This document shows positions 12,401 to 22,072 of a DNA stretch of 62,000 bases, one piece after another. Within the stretch, counting starts at the first letter, position 1. Each line of letters begins with the position of its first letter. The notes under the pieces are model-generated. The model was given only the letters and a program-made list of their open reading frames with translations, was not told the DNA's origin and searched no databases. This DNA comes from Bolinopsis microptera (taxonomy: Eukaryota; Ctenophora; Tentaculata; Lobata; Bolinopsidae). The position numbers and the translations under genes are program-made. Location of the stretch: the NCBI RefSeq assembly GCF_026151205.1, contig NC_087075.1, forward strand, positions 1,171,911 to 1,233,910, in the 5' to 3' direction.

Positions 12401-12645
12401 CAAAGTAAAGGTCAAGGAGTGTTTGTTTGTTGAAGGCCTCAACTGCTTTTTGTTTAGTCGCAAATAAATTGTATTGCTACATGCGCACAATATGGATTAA
12501 CGGTGATACTCATAAAATATTTGTTCCAAAGACCGTCGACGAGTCCATCTCGTCGCTCATCTTGGTAGGTTATAAACCTACAAAATATGGAAAATGTTCC
12601 TTCGAAATTGTGGAATTTTATTCTCAGTTGACCACTTTAAATATA
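9438..12645. other. Long intergenic stretch without a recognised gene
   Basis: AT-rich DNA. Short open frames (71-96 codons) show no domain, and several overlap on opposite strands. It includes the probable promoter of the MBOAT gene near 9440-9500 and one diverged local duplication, listed separately. A short duplicate CATGATTTGGACTTTAACCT lies near 12342-12385. Confidence 0.5.
11830..12312. repeat. Diverged direct duplication of about 110 bp
   Basis: Two copies, near 11840-11945 and 12210-12312, share ACAATCAGTGAG, GAGGGTGACACAAGTCGCCA / GAGAGTGACACAAGTCGCCA and AAAACTTTGATGGAAGGAAA, with several substitutions. They are probably remnants of an old repeat element. Both are partly open on opposite strands, but there is no sign of selection. 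Confidence 0.65.
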
Positions 12646-13412
12646 CAGGGTGGGCCAAAAGTCAGTGGGCATACGTTGGCCTTAATACCTCAGTCACTAA
12701 GTGCCCAATTGAAATAATTCTTTCTGGTATGACTTACTACCACCACTGGTTCGAGGAATTTGTCAAATTGAAAAATATGAAGGTTCATTTTTTTCAAATG
12801 AAGATTCATTTTTGCATTTATTTGATAGTTTGGATAGTCGGATCGAGCTAAATTTTATTGAATTGTATTTGGCCATTCGTTTGTCCTGAAAAAATTAGAA
12901 CTGTAGCTTCTCAGATGACCGAGATATGAAGCATAACGAGTTTATTCATTACGTGTGATCAGTTGATTGGTTTACCTAATCACGTGATTAGGTGACCCCG
13001 TTATCCACCCCGTTAAACATTATGGGAATTGTTAAGGGTGCCCAATTAAGGTGTCGTGTCACGGTGTCACATAATCACCCAGTCAATTTTGTTAATGAGA
13101 TACAGAAAATGCTTGATAACTTCGTCATTTCTAATCCGTTTTGCCTCATGTTTTCAGATCATATGCAACATTTAATAATCTACCGTCTCTGAAAAAATTA
13201 GGCGTTCAGCAATCAGCATGTTCAGAGAAAACAATATAGGTGTTTTAATATTGAATGGGCGTGGTCTAAAATATTCGAATTTTCAAATTTTGACGTCAGA
13301 ATCCTCGAACCAGTAAGTACAGTATGCCATCTGCAAAGCAACAGCTCTCAAATATAAAACACGGCGGAGCTATTAAGGCCAATGTATGCCCACTGACTTT
13401 TGGCCCACCCTG
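12646..13412. mobile_element. 767-bp non-autonomous element with TA duplication, Tc1/mariner-like
   Basis: Termini CAGGGTGGGCCAAAAGTCAG and its complement form inverted repeats of about 40 bp, continuing through TGGGCATACGTTGGCC. TA flanks both ends (12644-12645 and 13413-13414). A TA target duplication and a CAGGG start suit a Tc1/mariner-superfamily MITE. No transposase frame is present. Confidence 0.75.
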
Positions 13413-13879
13413 TACTGGCAGGAACCCGTCTAACCCTTAAGTGGTGTCGCAAAAATATTTATTTATTTAGCAATTTTGACACCACTTGGGGGTCCAAATT
13501 TCGGGACCTAAAGTTCTTATTTCTTGGCCAATTTTTAATTTTTTCATACTGGTCAAAAGGCCATGAAAGCATTCGACCCAGCCAAAAAGTTTCAATGATA
13601 TATCTCTCACGGTTTTCGCGGAAAGTCGTGTTAAAGTTGATGTCATGGTGTCAGTATATATCGTCTCGCTTTATAGATGTAAGATTTGCTAAAATTTTGA
13701 TACTATCTTGTATATTTTTTGCAAATTTTGGTGATATGCCAATATAATTAACTTGGTCGTAAAAATTGTTTTTTTGAACTAACTGCCATATAATAGCCTG
13801 ACTGACAATTTTCTCGACTGACTGACAATGTTTCTTCTTTTCCCCATTTAGAATACAAAGATTAGTTCATTTTAGCTTA
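13413..13879. other. Spacer without a recognised gene
   Basis: AT-rich. A 115-codon plus-strand frame (13400-13747) begins inside the end of the preceding element and resembles no family I know. A TGACTGACAATTTTCTCGAC repeat occurs around 13798-13830. Confidence 0.4.
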
Positions 13880-14386
13880 TGATTAATATTATATTTTTAC
13901 CTATAGTTTACCTAGATTTCCAAAAATCTTTCTTTACTCATATCAGGGAAGACTATCCAATCTAATTATCCCAAAATCACTTTCAATTGAATGTACAGTC
14001 AAATATATTAGCATATGAAGCAAAAATATATGTTTCATTGGGTTTTAAATTTAAATTTAAAAAGGCACAGTTTATATATTTGGTATACCTCAAGGTTCAG
14101 TATAAGGACCAGTGCTATTCAACATATACATCAGATCCCTGTATAAGACCATCGAGAAATCTGGATTCAATGTGCAGGGATATGCAGATGACCACCAGGT
14201 ATACAAAACTTTCAAACCTTGTGATCAGGTAAATGTTCTGGGCATCGAAATTGTGAATTGCGCTAGGACCATATAGCGCTGGATGGTTGAATATTGCCTT
14301 CAACTTAATCCTGGAAAAACACAAATACTTATCCATCGCCTCACCTCAAGTTCTAAATCAGCTCAGTATAGTATAGGGGGAGTTAA

Positions 14387-15063
14387 GGGGGCCGGGGGGG
14401 TCTTCATCAAAATTCTCTCGAAATTGATTTTATAGTTGTTTCTGATATCTATCAGTGGCTTTTGATCCCATGGAAAAATATTGTTCCTAGCCGAAATTAT
14501 CGCCGGTCAAAGGTCAGCGCTCATGTGTAATTGTATTGCGCGAGCGATTTTCAATCGCGCGTCCTGAAAATCGAGTCTAAAAATCTATCTTCTCCTACAT
14601 TTTTTGGGCAATCACCCTGAAACTTTCAGGATATGTTCTAGGGATCATTTACAAGAGAAGTATCGAGCCGAATTTTGAGATAGGCCTCAGAAAATTTTTA
14701 ATTCGATTTTGAAAATCTTGGACCTCATTTTTTGACGATTTTACCAGGTCCAAGATTTTCAAAATCGATTTAAAAATTTTCTGAGGCCTATCTCAAAATT
14801 CGGCTCGACACTTGTTTCAGGGTGATTGCTTAAAAAATGTAGGAGAAGATAGATTTTTAGACTCGATTTTCAGAAAGCGCGATTGAAAATCGCTCGCGCA
14901 GTACAATTACACATGAGCGCTGACCTTTGACCAGCGATAATTTCGGCTAGGAACAATATTTTTCCATGGGATCAAAAGCAACTGATAGATATTACTCCCT
15001 TCTATCAGAAACAACTATAAAATCAATTTCGAGAGAATTTTGATGAAGACCCCCCCGGCCCCC
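14387..15063. mobile_element. Fold-back element, copy B, TTAA-flanked
   Basis: A 677-bp palindrome closely related to the copy at 3412-4103, with the same GGGGGCCGGGGGGG ends and TTAA on both sides (14383-14386 and 15064-15067). It sits inside the LINE remnant. With one TTAA and the element ignored, the LINE frame runs through without a break (SIGGVKLSNDNCIRFVS), which fixes the element's exact ends and shows that TTAA is a true target duplication. Confidence 0.88.
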
Positions 15064-15370
15064 TTAAGCTATCAAATGATAACTGTATCAGATTTGTCAG
15101 CACAACAAAGAACCTTGGTGTTCAAATTTACCATCGCATCATCTTACTTTTTAAGCCTCGAATCATGTCCTTCAAAAAAACATTCTTTAAGACTCCTAAG
15201 GAATGTTATAAGGAGAAAATATCTCTTTAGTAAAGCTCAGCTCAAGCTTATTGTTAACAGCATCATCGTCTGCAAATTGGACTACTGCAATACTCTTTAT
15301 TATGGAATTAGTGACAACCTCATCCACCAACTCCAACTCGTTCAGAATGCAGCTGCTAAACTCTAAAGCT

Positions 15371-16085
15371 ACAGTAAGACTATTATATAAATATAAAGGA
15401 ATATACAAATTTCGAATGATGAAAATGTTAACATGATATAACAGCAGAAAAGAACGTTGACATTGAAGATTTTTACTTTTTTCTTTTCCAAGCAGTTTAT
15501 TATACCACTTGCTATTCAAAAAGCAGCACACAAAAAGCATTCATTAGGAGAGTCGAATTTCTTTGGGGACAAAATGATGCTCTCCAGGATTTATCCGACT
15601 AGAAAGATCATGAAATAAAGACTCTGCAAACATCTCAGAGAAATATTACCACCATAAAGAACAAAGAGGGAGTATCCTGGACCCCGAAATCCACCACTTT
15701 TCTGTACTTTCAGAGGTACCAATGTGGCAGGAAACCAGGGCTCATGCTGCCGCTGAGCTAAAGCAGTAGAGGGGATGGCGGCTTCTCTAGGATCTAACAC
15801 GTCATGAAGCAGACCAACACTATGTCCCAACGCACTGGTGTTGGGATGTCTGCCCCCGGTGCCTGTCCGGGTCAATAAAGCAGTCAAGCATCATGTATTT
15901 TATGTTGAGCATTCTCAACCAACAAATGTGGGAACTCCCACGAAAGACCAAAACAGATCTAAAGAGACACTTAACAACATCGGAAAATAGACTTCAATTT
16001 GTTTATATAATTTATAAAGTGTATATTATTGCCCACGTTAAGGGGCCTGTTAATAATTTATTAAATTATTAGCTATTTTAGATTT
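15371..16085. other. Insertion of unknown type inside the LINE remnant
   Basis: It separates the LINE motif NAAAKL from LKDLHWLP, which are normally some 20-30 residues apart. A 98-codon minus-strand frame (15887-15591) lies in a patch of higher GC and resembles nothing I recognise. I see no terminal repeats. Confidence 0.45.
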
Positions 16086-16180
16086 AATAATAATCTAGGA
16101 GACACTCTGAAAGACCTTCATTGGCTGCCTATTAGTAACAGAATTCTAGGACACATAAGCTGTTTAAATTTTCAGGATAT

Positions 16181-17040
16181 AACTAAACTAAGATTTATAT
16201 CTGCAACATAAACAATTCGGTGGCTTCAGATGATTGATAATGATGATATTGACTTACAATAGTTGGTAATTCCCACGTTGGCTGCAGCAGTCACTACAGC
16301 TGATTAGTGGCACTCTAATATTATTATCTGTTTTCGTCCCCTTTATGAACAAATTACTTTTCGAAATAGATGCTTAAGCTAAGACTAACATACCCATGGA
16401 TTAAGAAATAGACAATTTTTGTCTTTTTACATCATTCATCTGATATGCTGAATTTTGGCACTCTGGACATGATTTAGTGAAAGCAGTACAGAGTTTAAGC
16501 CTTATTTTAACTAATTAATGTCATCTTGAATCTAAAAGTCAATGAAGTGACTGAAAAAGAAAACTGAAATTTCGTACATAGTAGTATTTTTTGAAAGAAA
16601 GTTATAATCGCATCAAAAAATATCTGTCACAACCGTTGACCGTTTAAATGTAAAATATATTAAACACAACGTAATTACCACAAAGCCGATCAAAATGCCG
16701 TTCCAACGATCAGTACTGCACGTGCACGTGCTTATTCCAACACCGTTGCTAATATTGGTGGGGAAATATTTATTATATATTTTTTCACATAATGCGATGA
16801 TATTTTGTATTGCATAAAATTTTTTGAAACTTCATGAATCGAGATCAAACTTTTTGCAATGTATTTAAAATAAATGTTTCCATATATATAAATTACTTGG
16901 AATACTTAATTTGAAGAAAATAAAAAACTCAACAACGTTACTGTCTTATTTAAAAAAATCCCTTGTATATGGATTCTATTGTTTAGGAATCCTATTGGCA
17001 TAGAGAGGCTGAATTTGCTCTAACCAGAGCCCTCTCGGTT
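16181..17040. other. AT-rich spacer
   Basis: No coding frame or repeat structure recognised. CACGTGCACGTG occurs near 16719. The right end (17014-17053) holds a GAGCCCTCTCGGTTGTGAAA segment that partly recurs near 17700. Confidence 0.4.
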
Positions 17041-17714
17041 GTGAAACAAGCGCGTCACGCAGTATGCGTAGACACATGGCTATGTGAAAGGCTGAATACA
17101 AGTTTTCGATCAAATGCGCTGCAAATTGCTTTTGGCGACAAATTGGTACAGATAGCAGCGCGTTTGATCAAAAACTGATTTTAGCCCCTTTGTAAATTGT
17201 ATTACGTCGTTCCCCAGTATGGGAGCAAAAGCTACGATACAGCCGCGCACTCGTGCACGGTGGGCCTACAACGTCGTGTGCAGAGGCAAAAAGCTGTATA
17301 CAGCGTGAGTAACTTTGAAAATAGCTATTTTGCTTGACGAATGATACTCGTCTTCAGTCTACATTTCTTCGAAGTAGCGCGCGCCCTTTTCAAGGAAAAC
17401 AACATTTTTCAAGAAAACAACAATTTTATTTAGTATCAATTTCAGTTTTTTTCGATATTTTCCCGAGGCACCGGGTTAGTCCGTTAACAATGGACAAACA
17501 ACATATATTCATTTAACCATGTGCTTTCGCTTGCTCTATCCAGAGCCCTAGCCCTTGCGATTGCAGTTGCTCTATCAGAGCTTGCGCTTGCAGATCGGCG
17601 CGCCCGTCCTTCACGGCGGTAAAACCAAGCGCGCCCGAAATGGCGCGAAAATCCCAATGGTTTAGGTGATCGATTGCAGTGGCGCGCACCCGTCTCACTT
17701 GTGAAACAAGCGCG
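17041..17714. other. Segment between 14-bp direct repeats, with a GC-rich open frame
   Basis: GTGAAACAAGCGCG occurs at 17041-17054 and 17701-17714. The right part (17513-17698, minus strand) is an open 61-codon frame much richer in GC than its surroundings, with Gln/Ala-rich residues (QAQALIEQLQSQGLGLWIEQ) and no eukaryotic family that I recognise. The left part has other GC-rich patches. It could be a fragment of a foreign or organellar gene, or a transposon relic. The function is unknown. Confidence 0.35.
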
Positions 17715-17779
17715 CTCTATGCAATTGGTAGAGTAAAGTCAGTTCAAGTATTGTAATTAGCAGAGCACAATCCATAGAA

Positions 17780-18385
17780 ATATAGTATTATAAAACATTT
17801 ATATTTTATCCCTACACACTTGTAAATAATTGTATAACTTTAAATTATTTCAAAATTATAACTATTGTGAGTCCAATAAATAATTATCACTTTTGTATCC
17901 TTGTATCCTTGTATCCTAGATAACGGAAGTTAAGTGGACAATTGCTACCGAGTACTGTACCAATATTTTTGAACATTAAACAAATTTACTATCACAGCAG
18001 GAGCAATTTGTATCACGTTGCGACCCCCACGGTCGTTTCACTATGTGACGATACAGTGCGCGGCGGGTCATACAACGTATGACAAGGAGCAATCCATTCA
18101 ATTCTCGTTGTGAACGAACAATATACAGCCTTTTATAAAAGACCAGATTTCCACTAAAATACTTGCAAGTGCATAATTTAATGCTACAGGATCGAGCTTC
18201 AAATAAAATTGAACCATACAAACTCGATTTAATTACTTGTATTATGATAAATTTCTAATTAACCCTAAACATTTGTAAATAATAAGAATTGTGAAAATTA
18301 TTCAGAATTACAACTATTGTGTATCATATAGTAATTATCATTTTCTATCCTTGTATCCTTGTATACTTGTATCCTACACAATTTG
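17780..18385. repeat. Diverged duplication ending in ATCCTTGT repeats
   Basis: Two copies of about 110 bp (17815-17921 and 18265-18375) share the order TTGTAAATAAT, AACTATTGTG, TAATTATCA and a terminal GTATCCTTGTATCCTTGTAT. The spacer between them carries a GC-rich patch. They are probably two copies of an old element with a short tandem 3' end, as in some LINE or SINE tails. Confidence 0.5.
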
Positions 18386-19724
18386 TAAAACCCATCTTCT
18401 ACTCCATCTTTTGATTGACGATGTCAATCCGTCGAGATCGTTGCTCTGCGAAGCATGAATGCTAGTTGCGCGCGCGTCGAAGCGGCGGAAGTCATCCAAC
18501 TCCTTCTTATCCTGTTCTTACATGCCTTTGTACATCACAGAACCTTTCCTGTCCCCTTCGGGCTATGAGTGCTGCTATATGTTGCAATTTGTTACACTCT
18601 TTCGACATACCTCCAGAAGTGAGAAATACAGCCGGCGCCGGGTGAAGGTTGCCTTCTCCACATTCAACACTCTCTCTAGATACTCATATTTCTTCTTGTT
18701 ATTGTTTATTTCGTATACTTCTTGAAGAAACCCTAATATCAAGAAAGGATCAAATGGATTCAAAACTCTTCCGTGTAAACTACAATATAGACCACTTTGT
18801 ACTGTTTTTGTCATATTTCCAATACTAGATGAGTTGCAGTTTAGTGCTCAATTCAGAGTCGACTTGCTGTGGCACACAATTCTGGTGCTGAGGGGGAGAC
18901 TTTCGTCAAAAACAAAGCCTGACGATTTAAATCTCTGAAGCGCCTTCAGATTGGTTTAGAAATGTTGATTGTGCACAAATTTTCAGAAATCATTGTTGGT
19001 CATAAAGTAAATTTTGTGATCTTAGTATCTAATCAATTTTCAAGAACACCTCATGACGGTTGATACTGTTATCATCCTGATGATTTGTGTAATTATAATG
19101 GGCTTTGTGCGTTCTGAAACTCCTATGGTACCCATAATAGTTTCAGGAGTGAATCTACATTTTGTTTTGTTGAACTGTTATTACAATAAAACCCCGATTT
19201 GCTGCACCCTGACTTAAACGTACCCCGATTTAAAGTAATCCACCAATTAACTGTACCTTTTCCCTTTCCCAAAAATATTTGGAGAATGTCTACATTCTTA
19301 GTTTGATACCAGGCAACCCTTTGAAATACGGCCAATGGATGGGTCTCTGATATCTAGCAAGTTGTCAGGCTTGTTACTTCCCCTAATTACCCCTTACTTA
19401 AGTGCTTGTGAAGATAACCCCTAATTTGGAACTAGTATCGCGGAGAGAGAAACCATGTAATCCGTTGGAGACTCAAAAGTAAAAACCCTAACTTACCGTT
19501 CACTCCAAATCCAGATTTACTGCACTATTTTCCTTTTTCCAAACTGAATGATAAATCGGGGCTTTACTGTACTAATAAAAACTGCTTCATAAGGATCGAT
19601 CTATAGATGCTCCTAAATAAGGCTCTTTAGTCTTCATTATCATTACCAAAATATTTACAGAGATTGTAAAGTCAAACGATTCTATTGAGCAAGAACAGTG
19701 AGCAAAGAGTCTGATTATTTTGTT
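18386..19724. other. Spacer upstream of the TTLL10-like copy
   Basis: Two overlapping opposite-strand frames near 18459-18814 and one at 19123-19335 show no domain. Three segments around 19190-19560 repeat the theme of CCCCGATTT and TACTGTA-like words, in opposite orientations. No gene recognised. Confidence 0.4.
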
Positions 19725-21611
19725 ATGACATGTTTCATGCAAGTATCAAGCATCCCCGACAAAGGAAAGAAGTTTTGTTATTTTTTTTGGTGGGGGAAAT
19801 AAATGGAAACTCTTTGTAGAAAAAGCATTGGTTAATAAAGGCTGGGTTTTATCAGAAAACGAAGATTTATTTCATTTGAAGTGGACTGAACTGAAATCCC
19901 ACATAGACTATGAAAAATTCCAAGAAGGCAAACAATTAGCCAACCATATTTCTACTTCAAGCTGTATAACTACTAAATCTGGCTTATTGAATTCACTGAG
20001 GAGTTATTTTGGTAGTTCTGCTTTCAAAGAACCAGCCAGTGAATTCAAAAAATTTTTCCCAGAAACATATCGACTTGGAGATTGTAGAGAGCAAGAGAAA
20101 CTCCTAAATACTATAGGAAAAGATGAGTTATGGATATGCAAGCCAACTAATTCCAACCAGGGAAAGGGAATCTTTCTCATCAAAGGCAAAAAAGAACTTG
20201 TTGATTATATTGACCGGAGAAAAAAACAGAACAAAGCTCGCAATTCAACCAGAATAGTGCAAAGATACATTGCTTCTCCACTTCTACTAAATGGAAGAAA
20301 ATTCGACATTAGAGTATATCTTCTAGTGGGTAGTTCAAGACCATACAATGTATTCTTCCACAGTGGGTATTTACGACTAGCCTTGAATACATATGACAAT
20401 GGGTCGGATGATTTGAGTACGCATCTTACAAATCAGTATTTACAGAAAAAACATCCAAATTACTTAGGTTTCAAAAACGATACTGTCTGGAGTATGGAAC
20501 AGTTTCAAAAGTACCTTGATGATGAGGGATATACAGAGAGACTTGGTCTGAAGCCTGATTGGGTGTTCACTGATCTCCACGAGAGGATGAAAACTTTAGC
20601 ATATACTGTTTTTAGGTCGGCTCAAACAAGCTTGGTTCCTAAGGTAGGATTGTTTGACTTATATGGACTCGATTTTATGTTAGACGAATCTTTAAATGTT
20701 TGGCTCTTAGAAGTGAATACAAATCCAGCTCTCCCATCATTGTACTGTTTTGCAAGACTTTTTGCCAAATCTTATTGACGAGACACTAGGTATTTGTCTT
20801 GAACTTTTCGATAAAAAAGTGTCTGGTTTAAAAACGTTTCCTATAGCTTCCCAAAATAATTTTGAGCTCATTTATACTGCTGCAAAAGATGCTGCACTTA
20901 GTAATATCGAACTACCATTGCTTAATCCTGAGAAACGGAATGGAATACACTTTATCAATAGAGGAAGTGAACTATCACCGATTCAATGTGCAATGGTTCC
21001 AAAACCCTCAAAATCGGCCCCAACACGGAGGAATAAACCAGGATCAATCAGAAAGTCAAATAACAGTAGTACTAACTCTAGCGTGCTAACTAACAGTGCT
21101 AACTCTAGTGCCAACTCTTCAACATCCAAACAACCACTGATTCATCTGACATATCCCAGAATCAGCATCAAAAAATCTACAAGTTCCAGAGGTTTTCAAG
21201 ACTTCAACTATAAAGTCGTTCACTGTTCCAAACCCTACAAAGAAAGATGAATCACCTCCCCAGATTCCATACAAACTGGCTCTTATTGAAGTGTCTCCCT
21301 GTCCTAAGCAGGACATTTTATGACTAGGCCAGGATTGTCTTTCTTACTCTAGATTGTCGCCTATAGCGCGAACTAAAACAGCACCTGCTATAATGCAGGA
21401 GTGCACTGTACAGCAGGAGAACTCCAACAATCGTTCAGTATCTCGCATTGAAATACCAAGAAAAGTAACCTACCCTCTTATGTTTGAGCCTGACAGATCA
21501 GCTGCAAGTCATTACTCGCTTCCTACCATTAACGGATTTAAGAGACAATCTCGTGGTTTCTACAGAAAGAAAGTTAATAAAAGTCGGAGGATATCAGAGA
21601 AGTGGGTTTAG
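19725..21611 (+). pseudogene. Tubulin tyrosine ligase-like (TTLL10-type), intronless and frameshifted
   Basis: A long frame (19729-20778) holds a TTL domain with intact ATP-grasp motifs: ICKPTNSNQGKGIFL, RIVQRYIASPLLLNGRKFDI, DIRVYLLV, DWVFTDLH and, at the end, LDFML with LLEVNTNPALPS. Relatives add glycine or glutamate chains to tubulin; TTLL10 is a polyglycylase in many animals. The order and wording of motifs (GGGNKW, KGWVL, LTNQYLQKKHPNY, VWSMEQF) fit TTLL10. The reading is broken: a likely ATG at 19725 leads in another frame into a T8 run (19781-19788), the frame shifts again near 20745 after NPALPS, shifts once more around 21140-21240, and a TGA sits at 21321-21323 before the tail reaches its stop at 21611. 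With no introns and about 628 codons overall, this looks like a processed copy in early decay. Indel errors in homopolymers remain possible for two of the shifts. Confidence 0.82.
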
Positions 21612-21775
21612 TCTTCTTTAGGAATGTGCTATGAAGAGATGATATGTATGATTTTATCAGTATAATTGATTTATGTTAATTAACTAGTGGATTTTAGAAA
21701 TGAATTTGGTACCCCATATTTTATTGTTGATCTATACATGGGTATATGATACATATGATGATCTTATTTACACTC

Positions 21776-21781
21776 AATAAA
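21776..21781 (+). promoter_or_regulatory. Polyadenylation signal AATAAA
   Basis: AATAAA lies 165 bases after the last stop of the TTLL10-like copy, in an AT-rich stretch with no other gene end nearby. It would suit the 3' end of a retrocopied transcript. No poly-A tract follows, so a tail, if there was one, has decayed. Confidence 0.45.
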
Positions 21782-22072
21782 TATTATGTACAATGTTTAT
21801 GATATAAATACTGTTGATTTTATTTTGCTATTGCAATAATTTTTGTTATTATTCGATTTCGTCTCATATAGAAGAATAACATCAATTCATCAAAAACATT
21901 GATATTTCAGTTATAGAATTTCAAGCTAAGATACATCTTAATCAAATAAAATACGATTTGAATTCTCATTGAAGTATTTTTCAAATTTAACACCACAATT
22001 TGAAATATGTGAAGAAACGGGTTAAAGTTTTAACACGGAAGCATATTACTATACTACTTCTACAGCAGAATT

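Larger units (their letters stand above)
13880..16180 (+). mobile_element. Decayed non-LTR retrotransposon (CR1/L2/Jockey-type), interrupted
   Basis: Plus-strand pieces of one reverse transcriptase occur in order. At 14078-14220 the frame reads GIPQGSV, an in-frame stop, GPVLFNIYIRSLYK and then GYADDHQVYK, with the YADD catalytic box. At 14220-14340 it continues through another stop to LNPGKTQILIH. At 15067-15365 follow the C-terminal NLGVQ and LDYCNTLYYGISDNLIHQLQ motifs, ending LVQNAAAKL. At 16093-16140 comes LKDLHWLPISNRI. Stops and frameshifts make it a pseudogene. A fold-back element (14387-15063) and about 715 bp of other DNA (15371-16085) split it. Confidence 0.8.

Noticed and set aside
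15591-15887. 98-codon minus-strand frame with higher GC
   Set aside because: No recognisable domain, no splice partners, and it lies in an insertion inside a dead LINE.
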